From: Medicago truncatula
Lineage: Eukaryota > Streptophyta > Magnoliopsida > Fabales > Fabaceae
Length of the DNA: 64,000 bases
Reading direction: 5' to 3'
Assembly: GCF_003473485.1 (NCBI RefSeq)
Contig: NC_053048.1
Coordinates: forward strand, 47,256,255 to 47,320,254
Below, one piece after another: positions 1-12,539 of this stretch; position 1 is the stretch's first letter, and every line of letters begins with the position of its first letter. Position numbers and translations under genes: made by a program. The notes below the pieces were generated by a model. That model was not told where the DNA came from. It ran no database searches and saw only the letters and a program-made list of their open reading frames with translations.

Positions 1-192
1 TATCCCAGATATTGATTAGTTCTATGTTCGTTTCAGTTACATTTTTTAAACGGATTCTTTGGTATTAGGAAAGATTTAGAGGTTAATGAGTTTGATCCAA
101 ATATGTTTTATGATTGAACCCTATAGCTTAATTTGATCCATGTAGCCGACCCCACTTATACTTAGTGGGATAAGGCTTGGTTGTTGTTGTAA
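1..192 (+). mobile_element. 3' end of a LINE (non-LTR retrotransposon)
   Basis: The plus strand reads RKDLEVNEFDPNMFYD, then a stop, and later LIHVADPT. This is the C-terminal tail of a common plant LINE reverse-transcriptase protein. It is followed by the typical 3' end 'gtagccgaccccactta...gtgggataaggcttggttgttgttgt'-like segment at about 141-192. At least two in-frame stops show the copy is dead. Its 5' part lies outside the window. Confidence 0.8.
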
Positions 193-884
193 TTGTTTGG
201 TATTGGGCGGCTATCCAACATGTTAACAGAAATGCTATATGTTCGAACTACTTGGCACAAAATTATGCCTTGCTTGTAAAGTGACTTACTATACTTAAAT
301 TCTTTAATGACATACAAGTTTCTTAGGGATTCACTGTGATGTTGCTGCCCTTGATTTGTCAATTTTCGCCGCAAGTTTAACACACCATCCCCAAAGAAGA
401 GTTTAACACCTAAATCAATGTTTTTTTTTCTTTCTTTTCCAAAATCAATTTAAAGTTAAAAGTTAGAAACAAGTATGTATCAGTCAAACGGGAATTCAAA
501 CCCTTGCATATGAAGAATGCAAAGTTTATCTTGACGTGTTGTGCCAATTTTAGCTTGTAGTACGAATTTCCATCGGGCTGTGTCTGTTTTTAGTTGAACC
601 TGATCCGTTATCGACTTTATGTCCAAGTATTAGGCTAGGGCAGAATGATCTCTCAGGGTGACATGAGTAAATATAAATTATTAGATTTTTATTACAAATG
701 GACAAAAGTAAAATACAGTCTTGACAAAAAAAATAGTAAGTACCAAGTCAAGTAACATTTTTTTTCTTTTTTAAATTAATAAAACGACAGACAGTTTTTA
801 ATAATGGTCATTTTTTTTAATACTTTTAGAGTGAAGATCAACTTCACTAAATTATGTGTATTTGGATGATAGACAACATATTTC
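193..884. other. Intergenic, no gene seen
   Basis: AT-rich DNA with homopolymer runs. I see no coding exon, RNA gene or clear repeat. Confidence 0.6.
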
Positions 885-1784
885 AAGTATGTATGATTGT
901 ATAGTGTAGGCAAACTATTTTTATCCCCATAAGTCACGTTATATTACACGCCTCACATCACGTGTATTAGGAGAGAATATATTTCAATAACACGCCTCAC
1001 TATTACGTGTATTGGAAGAGAACGTGTTTCACGAGAAGGTTATTCTTAAAATTACAATATTTGTTTTGGATTCTTCAAAATATTGAATTGTCATAAGACC
1101 AAAGATAAACATCATAAGCAAACAATTTTTTTGAGAGGAACCTCATAAGCAAGCATGTTGATGATTATATTTGGAAGTTTGAGATTTGATTCATTAAAAT
1201 CAACCTTGACTACAGCTATGCATCATCAACATTGTTTTACGTAAACCTAATTTTAACCATTAATTTTTATTATATTGTTAAAAAATATTTTTAAAATTTG
1301 TAGACCGATTATGTTCTTATGACAAAGTTATCTAGACTCTTGATTGATCTTCATATTACTAGGGACAATTAAGATTAGAATCTTGATCATGTATCATACG
1401 TGTATGATTATATAGCGTAAGCTAACTCATCTTATCTCATGATCACATTAACGCCACGCCACTATGCGTATTACGAGAGAACACGTTTTCACGAGAAAGT
1501 TAATCTTAAAAGTACAATGTATGTTCTGGATTCTTTAAAATTTTAAACTGTCATATGACCAAAGATTCTCTAAAATGTGCCTCTGACCACGCATTTGGAC
1601 AATCAAGATTTGATTTATTAACAACAATCTTTGCTATATACATGTATCATCAACATTGCTTACGTAAACCTAATTTTAACCATTAATTTATATTATATGG
1701 TTAAAAAAGTATTCTCAAAAACTGTAGACCGGTTACGTTCTTATGCCAAAGTTATGAAGACTATTGACTGATCACCATATTACA
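885..1784. repeat. Diverged tandem duplication, two copies of ~400-470 bp
   Basis: Copy 1 (about 885-1358) and copy 2 (about 1399-1784) share the same order of blocks. Both have a 'gtatgattgtatag' / 'gtatgattatatag' start, a cacgcc...cgtgtatta region, 'catcaacattg' followed by 'acgtaaacctaattttaac', and an end block with gtagaccg and 'gttcttatg'. Neither copy codes. Copy 1 carries a short poly(T) insertion (1122-1142) between two copies of tcataagcaa. Confidence 0.75.
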
Positions 1785-1800
1785 CGGATAAAAGCTACAC

Positions 1801-1940
1801 CCTCCGGTCATTAATATAAGCAAAAATTCACAATTTAGATACATTCAATTAATGATGCATGTGACATATAATAAAGACCATATACATCATTAATTGAATG
1901 TATCTAAAAAGTGAATTTTTGCTTATATTAGTGACCGGAG
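1801..1940. mobile_element. Stowaway-like MITE (foldback)
   Basis: Two 56-bp arms (1802-1857 and 1885-1940) are reverse complements with about three mismatches and a 27-bp loop. The ends read ctccggtca/tgaccggag, like the 'CTCCCTCCG' ends of plant Stowaway (Tc1/mariner) MITEs. A TA target duplication is not clear. Confidence 0.75.
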
Positions 1941-2995
1941 ATTGTTTTCTTAGCTTGCTTCGCACATTCACTCTCACCCATGGTTTGCATTTTCTTCTAG
2001 TCTTGTCCTCGTTGTGTTCCCATTGTATATTGAAATATCATTGAGTTGTATCTAAATAGTAAAATTTGATCAAATGTGTAAAATTATTTTACATTGTCAA
2101 TGAATACAAATTTTTATTTTTAGTTAAGTAACATGCTGATCTCCGATTAAGAAAAATAATAAATGACTTCGAGATTAATATATAAAAAGAAAATAGTCTG
2201 TTTTGGTTCTTTTAAGCCAATTTATTCTCTTTTCAAAATTACGCTCAATTTTCAATACAAATAACACATAACAAATAGATAAGAGTAAATGCAAATATTA
2301 AAATAAAATTGTAACCAACACCATATGAGTATACATATATATGTCATTTGTTTTCCCTTTATCATTTAACAACTTTTCATTAATAACACATACAACTTTA
2401 TCATTATCCCTATTATACCATTAAACAATTTTTTCTATAATAAAAATTGTTCTTGGTGTCATTAAAATATAAAATAAGAATTTAAATTATATTTTTGAGT
2501 TGTTAACCGATGCCCCTGGAGCACTAATTAAGGAACTAAATGTAGAAAGAAAAGTCAAATTTTGCATTGATTTTTTTTTTTTTAACTTTCAAAAAATAGA
2601 AAACACAATTTCCAAAACAATATTTTCTTTTATAATTCCTTAACAAGTGTCACTTCCCAAATAATAATAGAGAAATAATATTTGAACAACTATTTTTTGA
2701 CAATTTTTGTGACAACTTTTTCTATTACTCACATTATGTTTTTACTTTCTTTCTCTATTGCTTTGGTTTTTATGTCAATACCTCACTTTCTTTGTAAAAT
2801 TTTGGTTGTCTCAAAAGTTGTCGTATAAATAGATGTTCAAATAACACAACTCATAATAATATTCATTATAATATCTGCATTTGGAAAAAGGAATATAAGC
2901 CAATATAATGTAATCCAAATGGTAAAAGAGGAGTATAGTTAACTATAGCTTTTTTTTCTTCTTTTCAATTTTATAAATAAATTAATTAAAACAAG
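1941..2995. other. Intergenic, no gene seen
   Basis: AT-rich DNA with no recognisable exon. It forms the distal upstream region of the gene starting at 3163. Confidence 0.6.
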
Positions 2996-3002
2996 GTTTT
3001 CC

Positions 3003-3010
3003 TATAAATA
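3003..3010 (+). promoter_or_regulatory. TATA box of the MAKR-like gene
   Basis: TATAAATA lies 153 bp before the start codon at 3163, in a stretch with no upstream ATG in a long frame. Transcription would start near 3035-3045 and give a leader of about 120 nt. Inferred from motif and position only. Confidence 0.6.
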
Positions 3011-3162
3011 GCACACTGTGGCTACATCTTTCCTCACAAATAACATGAAATAATACATAGCCTCTAGGCTCTTTCCCTTTGGAAATTAAGTTCAATCTCC
3101 CTTAGCCATATATCCATTTTCATAAAAACACAAATAGAGATCAAAATCATCACCCACATGAA

Positions 3163-3711
3163 ATGGCCACAAAGAAAGTACCATTGATTCGTGTAGATGA
3201 AGACTACATTGACATGATAATGAGTCCTTATGACAAATTATCTCCCAAACAACAAACCAGAGGCTTTGCAAGATCACAGTCTTGCAGGTTTAGGGCTGAT
3301 TCAAACCCAACCGAATATCAATTCCAATGTTCCACCAAAGCAAAGGAACATTGGTCAAAGAAGGTGAAATATGCTAAGAAATCCCTGCTGGTTCAAAAGC
3401 TGAAGTCTTACAAAGCTTACTTAAAATCTCTGTTTACCAAAACTGCTTGTTCAGCTGATAAGTCCAATGTAGTAGAAATGAACAAACCAAAATGTCCCCA
3501 TAATGAGGAGGGTAAGAGAAAATCATTTCAGAATATTTATGATGAAAAGAGGAGATCTTCTGCATCTTCATATTTTTCGATCAACTTAGCTGAGAATTAT
3601 AATAGGCTCAGCGTGAATTCTGAGACGGAGGAAGGTTCAATTGCCGAAGCTATCGCTCATTGTAAACAGTCTCAGCAGGGGAATGGTTCAAACAAAGACT
3701 CACATGAATGA
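3163..3711 (+). CDS. Membrane-associated kinase regulator (MAKR/BKI1)-like protein
   Basis: Single-exon frame of 182 aa. The middle is strongly basic (KVKYAKKSLLVQKLKSYKAYLKS, about residues 66-88), as in the MAKR/BKI1 family, whose Lys/Arg-rich stretch binds the plasma membrane. The C-terminus has SIAEAIAHCKQS (about 162-173), matching the conserved C-terminal kinase-docking motif AIAHCK of BKI1 and MAKRs. Family members restrain receptor kinases at the membrane and detach when phosphorylated. The rest is Ser-rich and low in structure, and there is no signal peptide or membrane segment. The first ATG of the frame was used; a TATA box lies 153 bp upstream. Which kinase it acts on cannot be told from the sequence. 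Confidence 0.75.
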   Translation: MATKKVPLIRVDEDYIDMIMSPYDKLSPKQQTRGFARSQSCRFRADSNPTEYQFQCSTKAKEHWSKKVKYAKKSLLVQKLKSYKAYLKSLFTKTACSADKSNVVEMNKPKCPHNEEGKRKSFQNIYDEKRRSSASSYFSINLAENYNRLSVNSETEEGSIAEAIAHCKQSQQGNGSNKDSHE

Positions 3712-5190
3712 TCACAGGGCTTGGTCAAAGTTTGCTTCAAAAGTTGCAGTAAGTGGAAAGTAAGAAATGGACAGAAGTTGGCTCAACATAAGGGGGAGTG
3801 TGTTCAAGAAGAATGATTTTTTATTTGAAAAGATAAAGTTTGTATAATTAATGATGTTTAATGCTGTTATTAATAGAAAAGCTAAAAAATATATTAAAAT
3901 AATAATATAAGATATCAATGTAATGTACCAAAAAAAAAAAGATATCAATGTTAATGTTGAAATTATAATATAATATTTTCTGGATTTCTTTGGTGTTTCA
4001 TCTGCGTGCAATTCAAAGATTAATATTTCCTGTAAGAGTGTGGAGCAGATTTAAAATTGTTTCTTCCAGATTATAATTTTTATAAGCATGAAGTAGGGAA
4101 GATCATGACAGTTTGCAGTTGCAATTTGCCGCATATCACGGACCATTTGATTTTGATCGGACAGTCTGTAATCTGCAATTGCAGAAAATGCGGCAACACG
4201 CAATTGCGTTAAAATCTAAACATGCAGCTAACTATTCGGACCACATCAATTTGATATTTTATCTTGCTTCGTTTGATTGGTCGTGCCTGTACGTTCCGTG
4301 CTATTATAAGAAAAAATGCCTCTATCATTAGCACAGTGGAATGCAATGACTTCAAAATGATGCACTAACATCACAAAGTTCAAGAGAGAACACCATGACA
4401 AAAAAGAGTCATGATATAAGACACCCTTCAAATTTGAAATCGGTGGACAACGACGACATATAACAGCCACCTCAAAATATCACTCCCAGATACCCTAATC
4501 CCATGCTATGACATTAACCCCTTTCCTATGTTTACAAAGTGGTCAATCACTTTGTTTGGTAATGGGTTGGAGCACCCTTGTACTCCATATAATTCTATTT
4601 TGCTTACCAAACATAAAACCTTTGGGATCATGGGTATGCCTCTACAAACATTGTAGAGGGTAAATTAACGACACTTAAGTGACGATAATTTTACACAATT
4701 GTTTGAAAAATTACAGGTATAAACTTGACACACAATATCATTTGATAAATGATAGCACCAAGATCCAAAATTAGATGAATAAAATCTCTCTACCTTTTTT
4801 TCTGGATAGTGGTCACAATCACTTATTTGATGTTAAGGAATATTATACTCTCTTCTAAAGTTCAAAATCTGTTGTTATTAAAACACCAGATATTTGACAA
4901 ATTGCAAAGTTGTTGCCAGCCAAGATAGCTTAAGAAAAGAAAATTGTAATACATACGACAGAGTGAACCAGAAGGTCTGAGTGATGTTCTAATGAGGCTA
5001 GAATTGTGAAAATCAGCATGATCCAATACTTTAATGTAAAATGACATATTTACTTATCATTTGGACTATGATTACATTCTTTGCCTGTGTTTTCCAAAGG
5101 CATGCTACAGAGCAGCAAATAACTTCATCTATGTTAGCATAATTCAGCAAAAAGTGGGAGGAGGGTTTATAAGAAAAGATAAAATCAAAT
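3712..5190. other. Intergenic; one poly(A) micro-insertion
   Basis: No gene recognised between the converging genes at 3711 and 5191. At 3911-3951 the 11-mer gatatcaatgt occurs twice around a 19-bp insert that ends in a run of A (see findings). Confidence 0.6.
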
Positions 5191-8100
5191 TTATATTGCG
5201 TACACTGTTTTATACTCGTTCTCAGAAGCTGACATCCCCGACATAGTCAATGAATGCCTACTGCTCGTCATTGTTCTTTGACTTCGTAATCTGGAGGCTT
5301 CGAGGCGGTGAGCAATCACCCAATAACAGAGAGTTCCTAGAGTAGCTGCCATAATCACTGTTCCTAGAGCTGTGGCTGCAATAGCCAACTCTTTCTGATC
5401 CCCAACAACTATGTATGACATTGCAAGGAATGCCACAGAAATTAACACACATGCTATCCACATTAACTTGTTTATAACAGCCGTCATTTGTTTCTTTGCT
5501 TCCCTTTCAATAACGACCACTGACGTTTGGACAATCACAACAGCCAATGATATGAAGAGGGCCGTAGAATCAAATATTACAAATATCAAGAATTCAATAT
5601 TGGGAGCAATATTGGCTTCCCCGGGAGACATTCCAGGAGCAAGGTTCTTTGTGTTCTGAGGATACTGGCCTGGGACAGTAAATATGGCAGCGAAAGCAAC
5701 AGTTGCAATGAGGACAGCAACTACAGTGTTAGAGTTGATTGCATTGTTTAGCCCCTCAGCCTGCATTTTGTTAATTCGCTTTGCTATGCCTTTCATACGT
5801 CTCTGTGTTTTAAATGTGTGCTCCAGCTGGTTATGAACCCCACTCTTTATGTCACTCACAGTTTGTTTGAGTTCAAGGGCTCTGTTTTTAGAAGGTGACT
5901 TGACGGACCTGGCATTTTGAGCTCCACGATCCTGCAAAAATTTGGCGATGTCCAAGCGACCAGTTCTCTCTGCAATATCCAAAGCCGTTTCTCCAGATTT
6001 ATCAATAACATCAGTGTCTATTTCTTTGCACTCTAGTAGCTTCTGAACAATCTGCAAGAATAGCACAAGAAATCTTAGATAAATTTGCATACTGTGGTTA
6101 CAGGATGCTAGGACCTAATAAACTGCTCAAGCTACTCAACCAGAATTTAAACACGGGACTACTACAAAGTACAAACAGTTGAGGGTATTAAAATTTGGCA
6201 GGAATGTAAGACTTATTTAAAAGTAAAAAACACTACACTTTCTATCAACTATTACATTTACACCATACATTTAACAGACAAGATCACAAGAGTAACCTCA
6301 GATTTACAATTCTAGTAACATACATACAGTGCACACTGTACAGCCACCACAAGTGCTGGAAAACTTTAAAAGTTCACACCTCTTATATATACCAGGCACG
6401 ACACACAGGTATGAATTCCTTTTAAATGTTCTTTCACTTTTTGAATTAATAAAAGGTTTTAACACAGATCTGCTTGTTAATATATGATATAAAAGCAGAT
6501 ATTTTCTGAAGTATCAAAGAACAATAGTATTTTTGGGCTAAAAAGAATATTGAGTTTATGGTGTTCAAGTTTAAGGTCTCTAGTCCAATGTCTAGTAGGA
6601 AAGAACACAAGTTCAGTGCTTCATAAGAAAAAAAGAAGAAGATATTTTTTAAACCTGCAGACGACCCTTCCGGGTTGTTATATGAAGTGCAGTGTTTCCC
6701 TTGGCATCCACCATATTAGCAAAAGACGGGTTCAGTTTCAAAAGCTCATCCACTACCTCCAGATTTTGTCCTTTAACTGCCATATGGAGTGCTGTTTGCC
6801 CCTTCTTATCAACTCTCATTGCAATTTCAGGTTCACTGCCAAGCAGGGCCTTGATGACCTCCACGTGGCCATTTCTTGCAGCAGAATGAAATGCAGTTTT
6901 TCCGTTGCTTTTCGCAATAGTTACGACGCTACTACTTTTCTCTAAGAGAAAATTTACAATTTCAATATGTCCTTGTGACACAGCTGTGTGCAGCGCAGTA
7001 GTGTTTGTCAGATCAACTGTCATTGAAATTTCAGGAAATGCCTCCGTGAGCACCTTCAATATCTCTACAAACCAGAAAACGAGAAAAGGACTCAGACATA
7101 TTCCAAAGATTAAATTGATATCATAACTCACAAGTTTCTAATTGTGTGATCAGTAAAATAAGGGTCAATACATTCCAAAAAAAAAAATTAAAAAAATAAG
7201 GGTCAATAAGAAACCAAGAAAACTGAAAGACATAAATATTTGGCAAATTTGGAAACAAGAATGAGCTCAAATCATACGCAAATAATATATAATCATTATT
7301 GGGTATTAATTCAAGACATAACCAAATTCTTTGCCATATTGAGCAAAGAATTGATATAACCATTCATCAAAATTTAGACAAGCCTATGTTAGGTTCCACA
7401 TTTGGAGCCACCAGAATTGATTATGGAGGTGTGAAGTTGATTCTGACAAGCCTATGTTAGTTGCTCAGGTACTGCAATTTGTAGGAGAGATTTGTCCCGA
7501 GAGATTCACGAAAATTGAGTGAACCAATGACATCTCCGAACTGGCCGGAAATCACGGCAGGTAAGAGGTTGAATTTTGTCAAACATTAAAAAACATGGGT
7601 GAAATTGTTGATCGGGATGCTTTTTTTCGCTAGATTAAAGCATTATCCTTAGTTGCTCTCAAGTAGAATTGATTTTGCCTCAAGAATTGATTCTAACTTG
7701 AAGTTAGGATTTGTGGCTTTTGAGTGTATATGATATTTTTACACCGAAAATTATTGTTCAACTAACTTATACCTAAATGTACTAAATCATAAATTACTTT
7801 ACATTCAACTAACTTTTAAGTAAAATCAATTCATTCGAAATCATTTTTTGTCGGTGCATAACCAAACATACACTAAATCAGATTAAAAGTTCAGTCACAT
7901 GGGTTTATCGAACACTCTAAGAGCTACTCATACAGGAGACCAATGATGTACTAGTATGTACCAAGACACAATCAAGGTTTTAAACTAGGGTTGCTATTTG
8001 TGGTTGCATTAATTGCTGTCTATTCAAAACCATGGATACAATATACTATTAATAGTAATAAAAGATCTAACACCTAAGTATTTCAGACAATTAAAGCTAA

Positions 8101-8401
8101 GAGACATACCCAAGTTTCCATTTTTAGCAGCAACATGAAATGCATCAAATCCATTTCTAGCTTTCAAGCTAGCCAACCCAATATCATGATATTTGATCAA
8201 TTCCTTCACTATATCAAGATGACCATTTTCAGCAGCAATATATAAAGCAGTTTCACTTGAATTATTTTGCTTTGAAAACAACTCCTTTAATTCTTCCCCT
8301 TGATTTTCAGAGATGATTTCCAATACCAATTCCAAATTTCCAACTCGAATTGCAGAGTGCAGGTGTGAATCACCCCTTAAACCTGTTAATTGTTTCTTCA
8401 T
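5191..8401 (-). CDS. Ankyrin-repeat PGG-domain membrane protein (ITN1-like)
   Basis: Three exons on the minus strand: 8110-8401, 6655-7064 and 5191-6051. All introns are GT/AG and the total is 1563 nt, 520 aa. Residues 1 to about 275 hold ankyrin repeats (SETALYIAAENGHLDIVKEL, GKTAFHSAARNGHVEVIKAL, GQTALHMAVKGQNLEVVDEL and others). The C-terminal half is the PGG domain, with the core FAAIFTVPGQY and four hydrophobic segments. This is the architecture of Arabidopsis ITN1 and ACD6-like plasma-membrane proteins, which are linked to salt/ABA responses and defence. Exon 2 is 410 nt, the same as in the paralogue at 22349-24618, and intron phases agree. A 22-bp micro-insertion lies in intron 1. The N-terminus is shorter than in the paralogue. 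Confidence 0.9.
7155..7208. repeat. Micro-insertion with 16-bp target duplication (intron)
   Basis: The 16-mer aaaataagggtcaata occurs at 7155-7170 and 7193-7208. Between them are 22 bp, cattcc followed by an A-rich tail. It looks like a retroposon insertion reduced to its last bases plus poly(A). Confidence 0.75.
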
Positions 8402-10599
8402 TTTCTCTTAGAAAAAGTACCAAGTTATCAAGTTCACATTTCTCTCAAAACAAAAGATCAATATTTATGAAAAAAATCTAAGAAATTGTATTAGGGAACT
8501 GAAACCGTAGTGGATGTTTTGTTGTTGTTAAAGTGGGGTTGTTCCTAAGATCTAGAAAGTGAAGAATTAAGAACCAAAAATCCAATTACTGGAGGCATAA
8601 TCAATATGGTTCATAAAGAGAGAGAGAGAGACCAAAGAATGAAGGAGGAAGTGTTGGTAACGTAAAAAACGAAATGGGACCAAAAGTCAGGTTTTTGGTA
8701 AGTTTGGTAAATGTTCAAGTGTCTTCCATTATTACAAAGGTCCCATTTTCCATTCAATACGACCAAGATCATGACGTTTGCGTGTCAGCTCAAGTTCCGT
8801 CTCCCTTTTCGCTGTGTTTTTGATCTATAATGTCCTTTATTAAATGCCCATTCTTACGTCTCAACCCAGTTGGTATGGACAACACATTTTTACTTGCATA
8901 GCACCATCCATAAATTTATTTTTATCATTAAATCGATAAATCTATTGTTTGATTAGTTAGAATATGATGAAGTTTATTGCTTACTTGCGCATAGCGTGAG
9001 ATAATTTATTTGTGTAAATTAGACCAGCTTCACTACTATTTGTTCATGAAAAAAACATAATCATATTTTATTATTATAAGAGTTTTAAATAGTAAATAAT
9101 ACTAGTAGATGCATAAATGAGCTTACTCGTTCGGTAATGAACGAGTCAAAGATTAAATCATATTGGTAGATAACGGCAACGGAATCTGACCAAAATAGTT
9201 CCGAAAAGGACAATTAATGTACAGAGGATGTGTGTATACGTAAGTTGCTAGATATGTTTTCCCGTACAGCCGCCCAAGACAATGCAATGTTCTACGATCC
9301 AGACGGTCTTGTTCTTGTTGTCATATAATCCAATATACCTGCGGAGTAATAATAATAATATACTATACAGATTCCTTTCATAGTCTAATTTTTTCTTTTC
9401 TTTTCAAAAGACTAATATATACATACATACATAGACACAGCCAACTCGTTCTTGTAAGTTTATCATCTTAAACATTTCGCTCTTATAATCCTCATAATTG
9501 GGGATATATGGACTATCATAAAATTATATTAATCTCGTTCGTATGTATTCCAGCTTGTTCTTGACCCATTCTCCCCTTTTTTTTTTTTTTTTTTTTATTA
9601 AAACTTGATATTCAATTCAAAATCGACTAATTTGAAAGATCAATATCACTGTTGATGTTTCTTACCGGAACAATAGTCTTCATCAAATAATTATATTTTA
9701 GTCATCATTTGAATGCTTCATAAAGTTTACATCAAAAATCTTTTTTTTTTTTTTACCGAAAACAAAGGTTCATGTAATGTCGTGCAACTTCAACACCGGG
9801 CGAAATAATAGAATGCAATGGAGACTAATTAATTTGCATTTTTAAAATATCAAATTAAATCTGTTACACAAAGTATGTTAAGATATTTGTTTTTATAGAG
9901 GAGGTGCCACTGCATCTTTCCGCTCATCAGATGCTCTGCTACTGGATGGGAGGAGGTGATTAAAAAAGAGCAAATAATTAAAAGAGATATATAAAAAATT
10001 AGATAGTGTTGAGATATGTAGTATTGTAGTGGAAGCTGAATCCAAAATAATAGAGAGACACTCATTGCTGTAGGGGTTTTTGAGATTGAGACCTGGTACC
10101 CCACTGCAACTTCCTCGTTTCTTCTTATTACTTATCATTCTCAATCACTTTCACATATCCAATAACCCCTTTTTATGTAGTATTGTTCACACTTGTCCTC
10201 CACTAACCCCTTTTTGACCGTCCTGTATGTAAGGATTTGTCAAATTACGATTCAAGATATACGGAACATGCTAAAATATTTAAAAATATATTCAGTACAT
10301 TAAAACATTTTTGCAATTATTTTTGAACCACAACTCTTAAAGCACAACTTATGAGCATAGAATACACAAAGCTCCATCCTGATGTCTTGTTGCATCTTTG
10401 TGAATGTTGGTTTTGAGGAACGAAAACAAAATATTCACATTAATAACCAAGTCTTATCTCATTAAATGAGATCGATTACATCAAATTATGCTATAATGTT
10501 ATATCATAAATCATATTTCAATGTAAATCATTAATCTCAATTTCTTTTTTAACAGTTTATCTTATAACATTTGTATGTTACCTCTATTGCTATGATTAT
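8402..10599. other. Upstream region of the ankyrin gene and intergenic DNA
   Basis: Includes a short GA run near 8618-8631, probably in the 5' leader or promoter of the minus-strand gene. Long poly(T) runs lie at about 9573-9596 and 9741-9754. No further exon or RNA gene seen. Confidence 0.55.
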
Positions 10600-10890
10600 A
10601 TTCTATCTTATCTTATATCATTTGTATGTCCTCTTTCTGAATGTCCAAAACTCCTAATTTTGTTTTCCACCATCTTTTATATTATAGGAGTTATTCCGGC
10701 TCTTTTTAATTTTGTACTTTTTAGTTTTACCTCACAGTCAAGACAACATCTTCATCTTTACTACATTTATTTTATTCTTGTGCTGGTTCTTAGGTGTCCA
10801 ACACCATGTTTCATACAACATCGTTGTTCTTACATGTCCCATAAAAAATTTCTTCAACTTAAACGATACTTTCGTATCACATAAAATACC
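10600..10890 (-). mobile_element. LINE fragment (end of reverse-transcriptase protein)
   Basis: Minus-strand frames read TTMLYETWCW...KNQHKNKINVVKMKML and, in a shifted frame, KMVENKIRSFGHSERG. These match the conserved tail MLYGTECWAVK...QHENK...AEMRMLRWM and ENRLRWFGHVERR of a widespread plant LINE. Stops and a frame change between the blocks show it is dead. It is the same protein family as the LINE tail at 1-192, but a separate copy on the other strand. Confidence 0.8.
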
Positions 10891-11749
10891 TGAAGATTTT
10901 CTCAATTTCAACTACCCTGTTTAAATACGATTATTTACATCTTTTCTATTTTTTCTTCATTTTATACTATTGACCCAAGATATAAGATTTTTTTTGTATC
11001 ATGAAATCACTTTTAATTTTCCCTGTCGTGAAATCAAACACGCTCTGATGAAAGTGTTCGTAGAGCGGGAATAAGCCTTTCCTCCCCAACCACACACCGC
11101 AACCTTGCACTCATGGCTTTCCGATGACATACGAACTAACTACCAGTCCACCAAATCAGATCAGGTCTGGCAAAAAGGGTTATGAGGATTGAGTTCTGAA
11201 CCAAATGAAGTAGTAACACATCCAATATCCTGTCAGATTTGAGATATTTGTAATTACTAATAGAATTTTTCTTTATCTAGGTGGTCTTTGTTTAATCTCA
11301 TCATGGAGTGTACTTATATTGCAAGGGATAACAAATGCTTGTAGGGGCACAGGGCAGCAAGGTGTTTAGTGGTAGCAGATCAGGGTGGCAGGAAGGCGCG
11401 CGTCAAAAGCGGCACAGAGGCTTGTGTAGCAATTGCCTTTTGAGAATGTTTGGGACTGATATTCTAAGAAAATCTTGCTCGATGTACTTAGCAAGATTTC
11501 TTTTTACAAGATTATCAAAACCGAATCCCGATCATTCAAACATTCCATTTCCAGATGTAATCTAAATATATGGAACTAGATATCTCCATTTCTAAAAGTG
11601 GAGAGAATCCAGATTCGTCGGAAAAATTTCTTCAAGAATTGCAAGAATGTCAAGTGTATTTCAGTTGAGAACCAGTGTTGACAAAAATCACGCATGGTAG
11701 ACAATTGAAAAGAACCAATCACATGCATTATTGAAAAGAACAAAATCTG
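10891..11749. other. Intergenic, no gene seen
   Basis: Mixed composition. A short open frame at 11335-11565 has no recognisable domain and I do not call it. Confidence 0.5.
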
Positions 11750-12520
11750 GATTCTAGGGTGAGGGATCAATTAAGTCCTGTGGACCAGAACAAAAAAAAG
11801 CATTAGATTCAATCAATGGTCAAGATTTATTGAAAATAAAAGCGAGAACATTTAAAAATTGCCACACACAATCTACCCGTCACTTCCCCTTCCCCACCTG
11901 CCAAGCTCACCACAAATCTGCGGAAAATACTTGTTGAAAATCAAAAGAAAGTTGCAAGACGCAGATGTTGGTAGTAGTCGCCTTTACCGGAACAAGAGCA
12001 GCAACAGTCATGATGTTGTCGGTGGGAAGGGATTGAACAAGTGCATTAACGGGGAACGTTTATATTGGTGTTGTGTGATTGTTTTGAAGGGAAGGGAAGG
12101 GATGGTGTTGCAAATTTTGTCAAATGTTGGAAATGGAAGTGATGAGCAGTATCCATGCATCCCTCTTAAATTAGTTAGTTTCTTATTCGCTGTGTTTTGG
12201 TTAAAAGGTAACCGCCACTAATTGAACCCAGAAATTATGTTCTTAGCAAAGCCCATAAACTTTTGAAAACTCTTCTCAATTTTGTGCAGATTCTCTTTTT
12301 CAGCACTGCTACCAAGTTGGAATGGAAGTTGATGATGATGATTACGAAAAATGATGTTTCTGGGTTCAATAAGTGGTGTTGGCGTTGGGGCAAGATTGTG
12401 TATGGGAAATTGTAAATGTTCACACTTTTATTTTCAATAAATCTTGACCGTTATTGAATCTAATGGTATTTTTGTTCTGGTCCACTGGTGAGGGACTTAT
12501 TGATCCCTCACCCTAGAATC
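11750..12520. mobile_element. DNA transposon-like element with ~100-bp terminal inverted repeats
   Basis: The left end (11750 to about 11850) and the reverse complement of the right end (about 12420-12520) match over roughly 100 bp, both starting gattctagggtgagggatca. The body of ~570 bp has no recognised transposase. An open frame on the plus strand (11859-12221) and one on the minus strand (12235-12423) show no known domain. No clean target-site duplication is visible, so the superfamily is unresolved; long inverted ends favour a MULE. Confidence 0.7.
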
Positions 12521-12539
12521 AAGCAAATAATAATGCTAT

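Noticed and set aside
162-383. Minus-strand open frame of 73 aa
   Set aside because: It lies over the LINE 3' end and AT-rich flank and shows no domain; chance frame.
3712-4011. 99-aa hydrophobic minus-strand frame (IIILIYFLAFLL-type)
   Set aside because: Hydrophobicity comes from A/T-rich DNA, and it overlaps a poly(A) micro-insertion and the 3' flank of the MAKR-like gene.
11335-11565. 76-aa plus-strand frame in a GC-richer patch
   Set aside because: No known domain, no splice partners and no neighbouring exon.
11859-12221. 120-aa plus-strand frame inside the inverted-repeat element
   Set aside because: Could be a captured gene piece, but nothing recognisable; not called as a gene.
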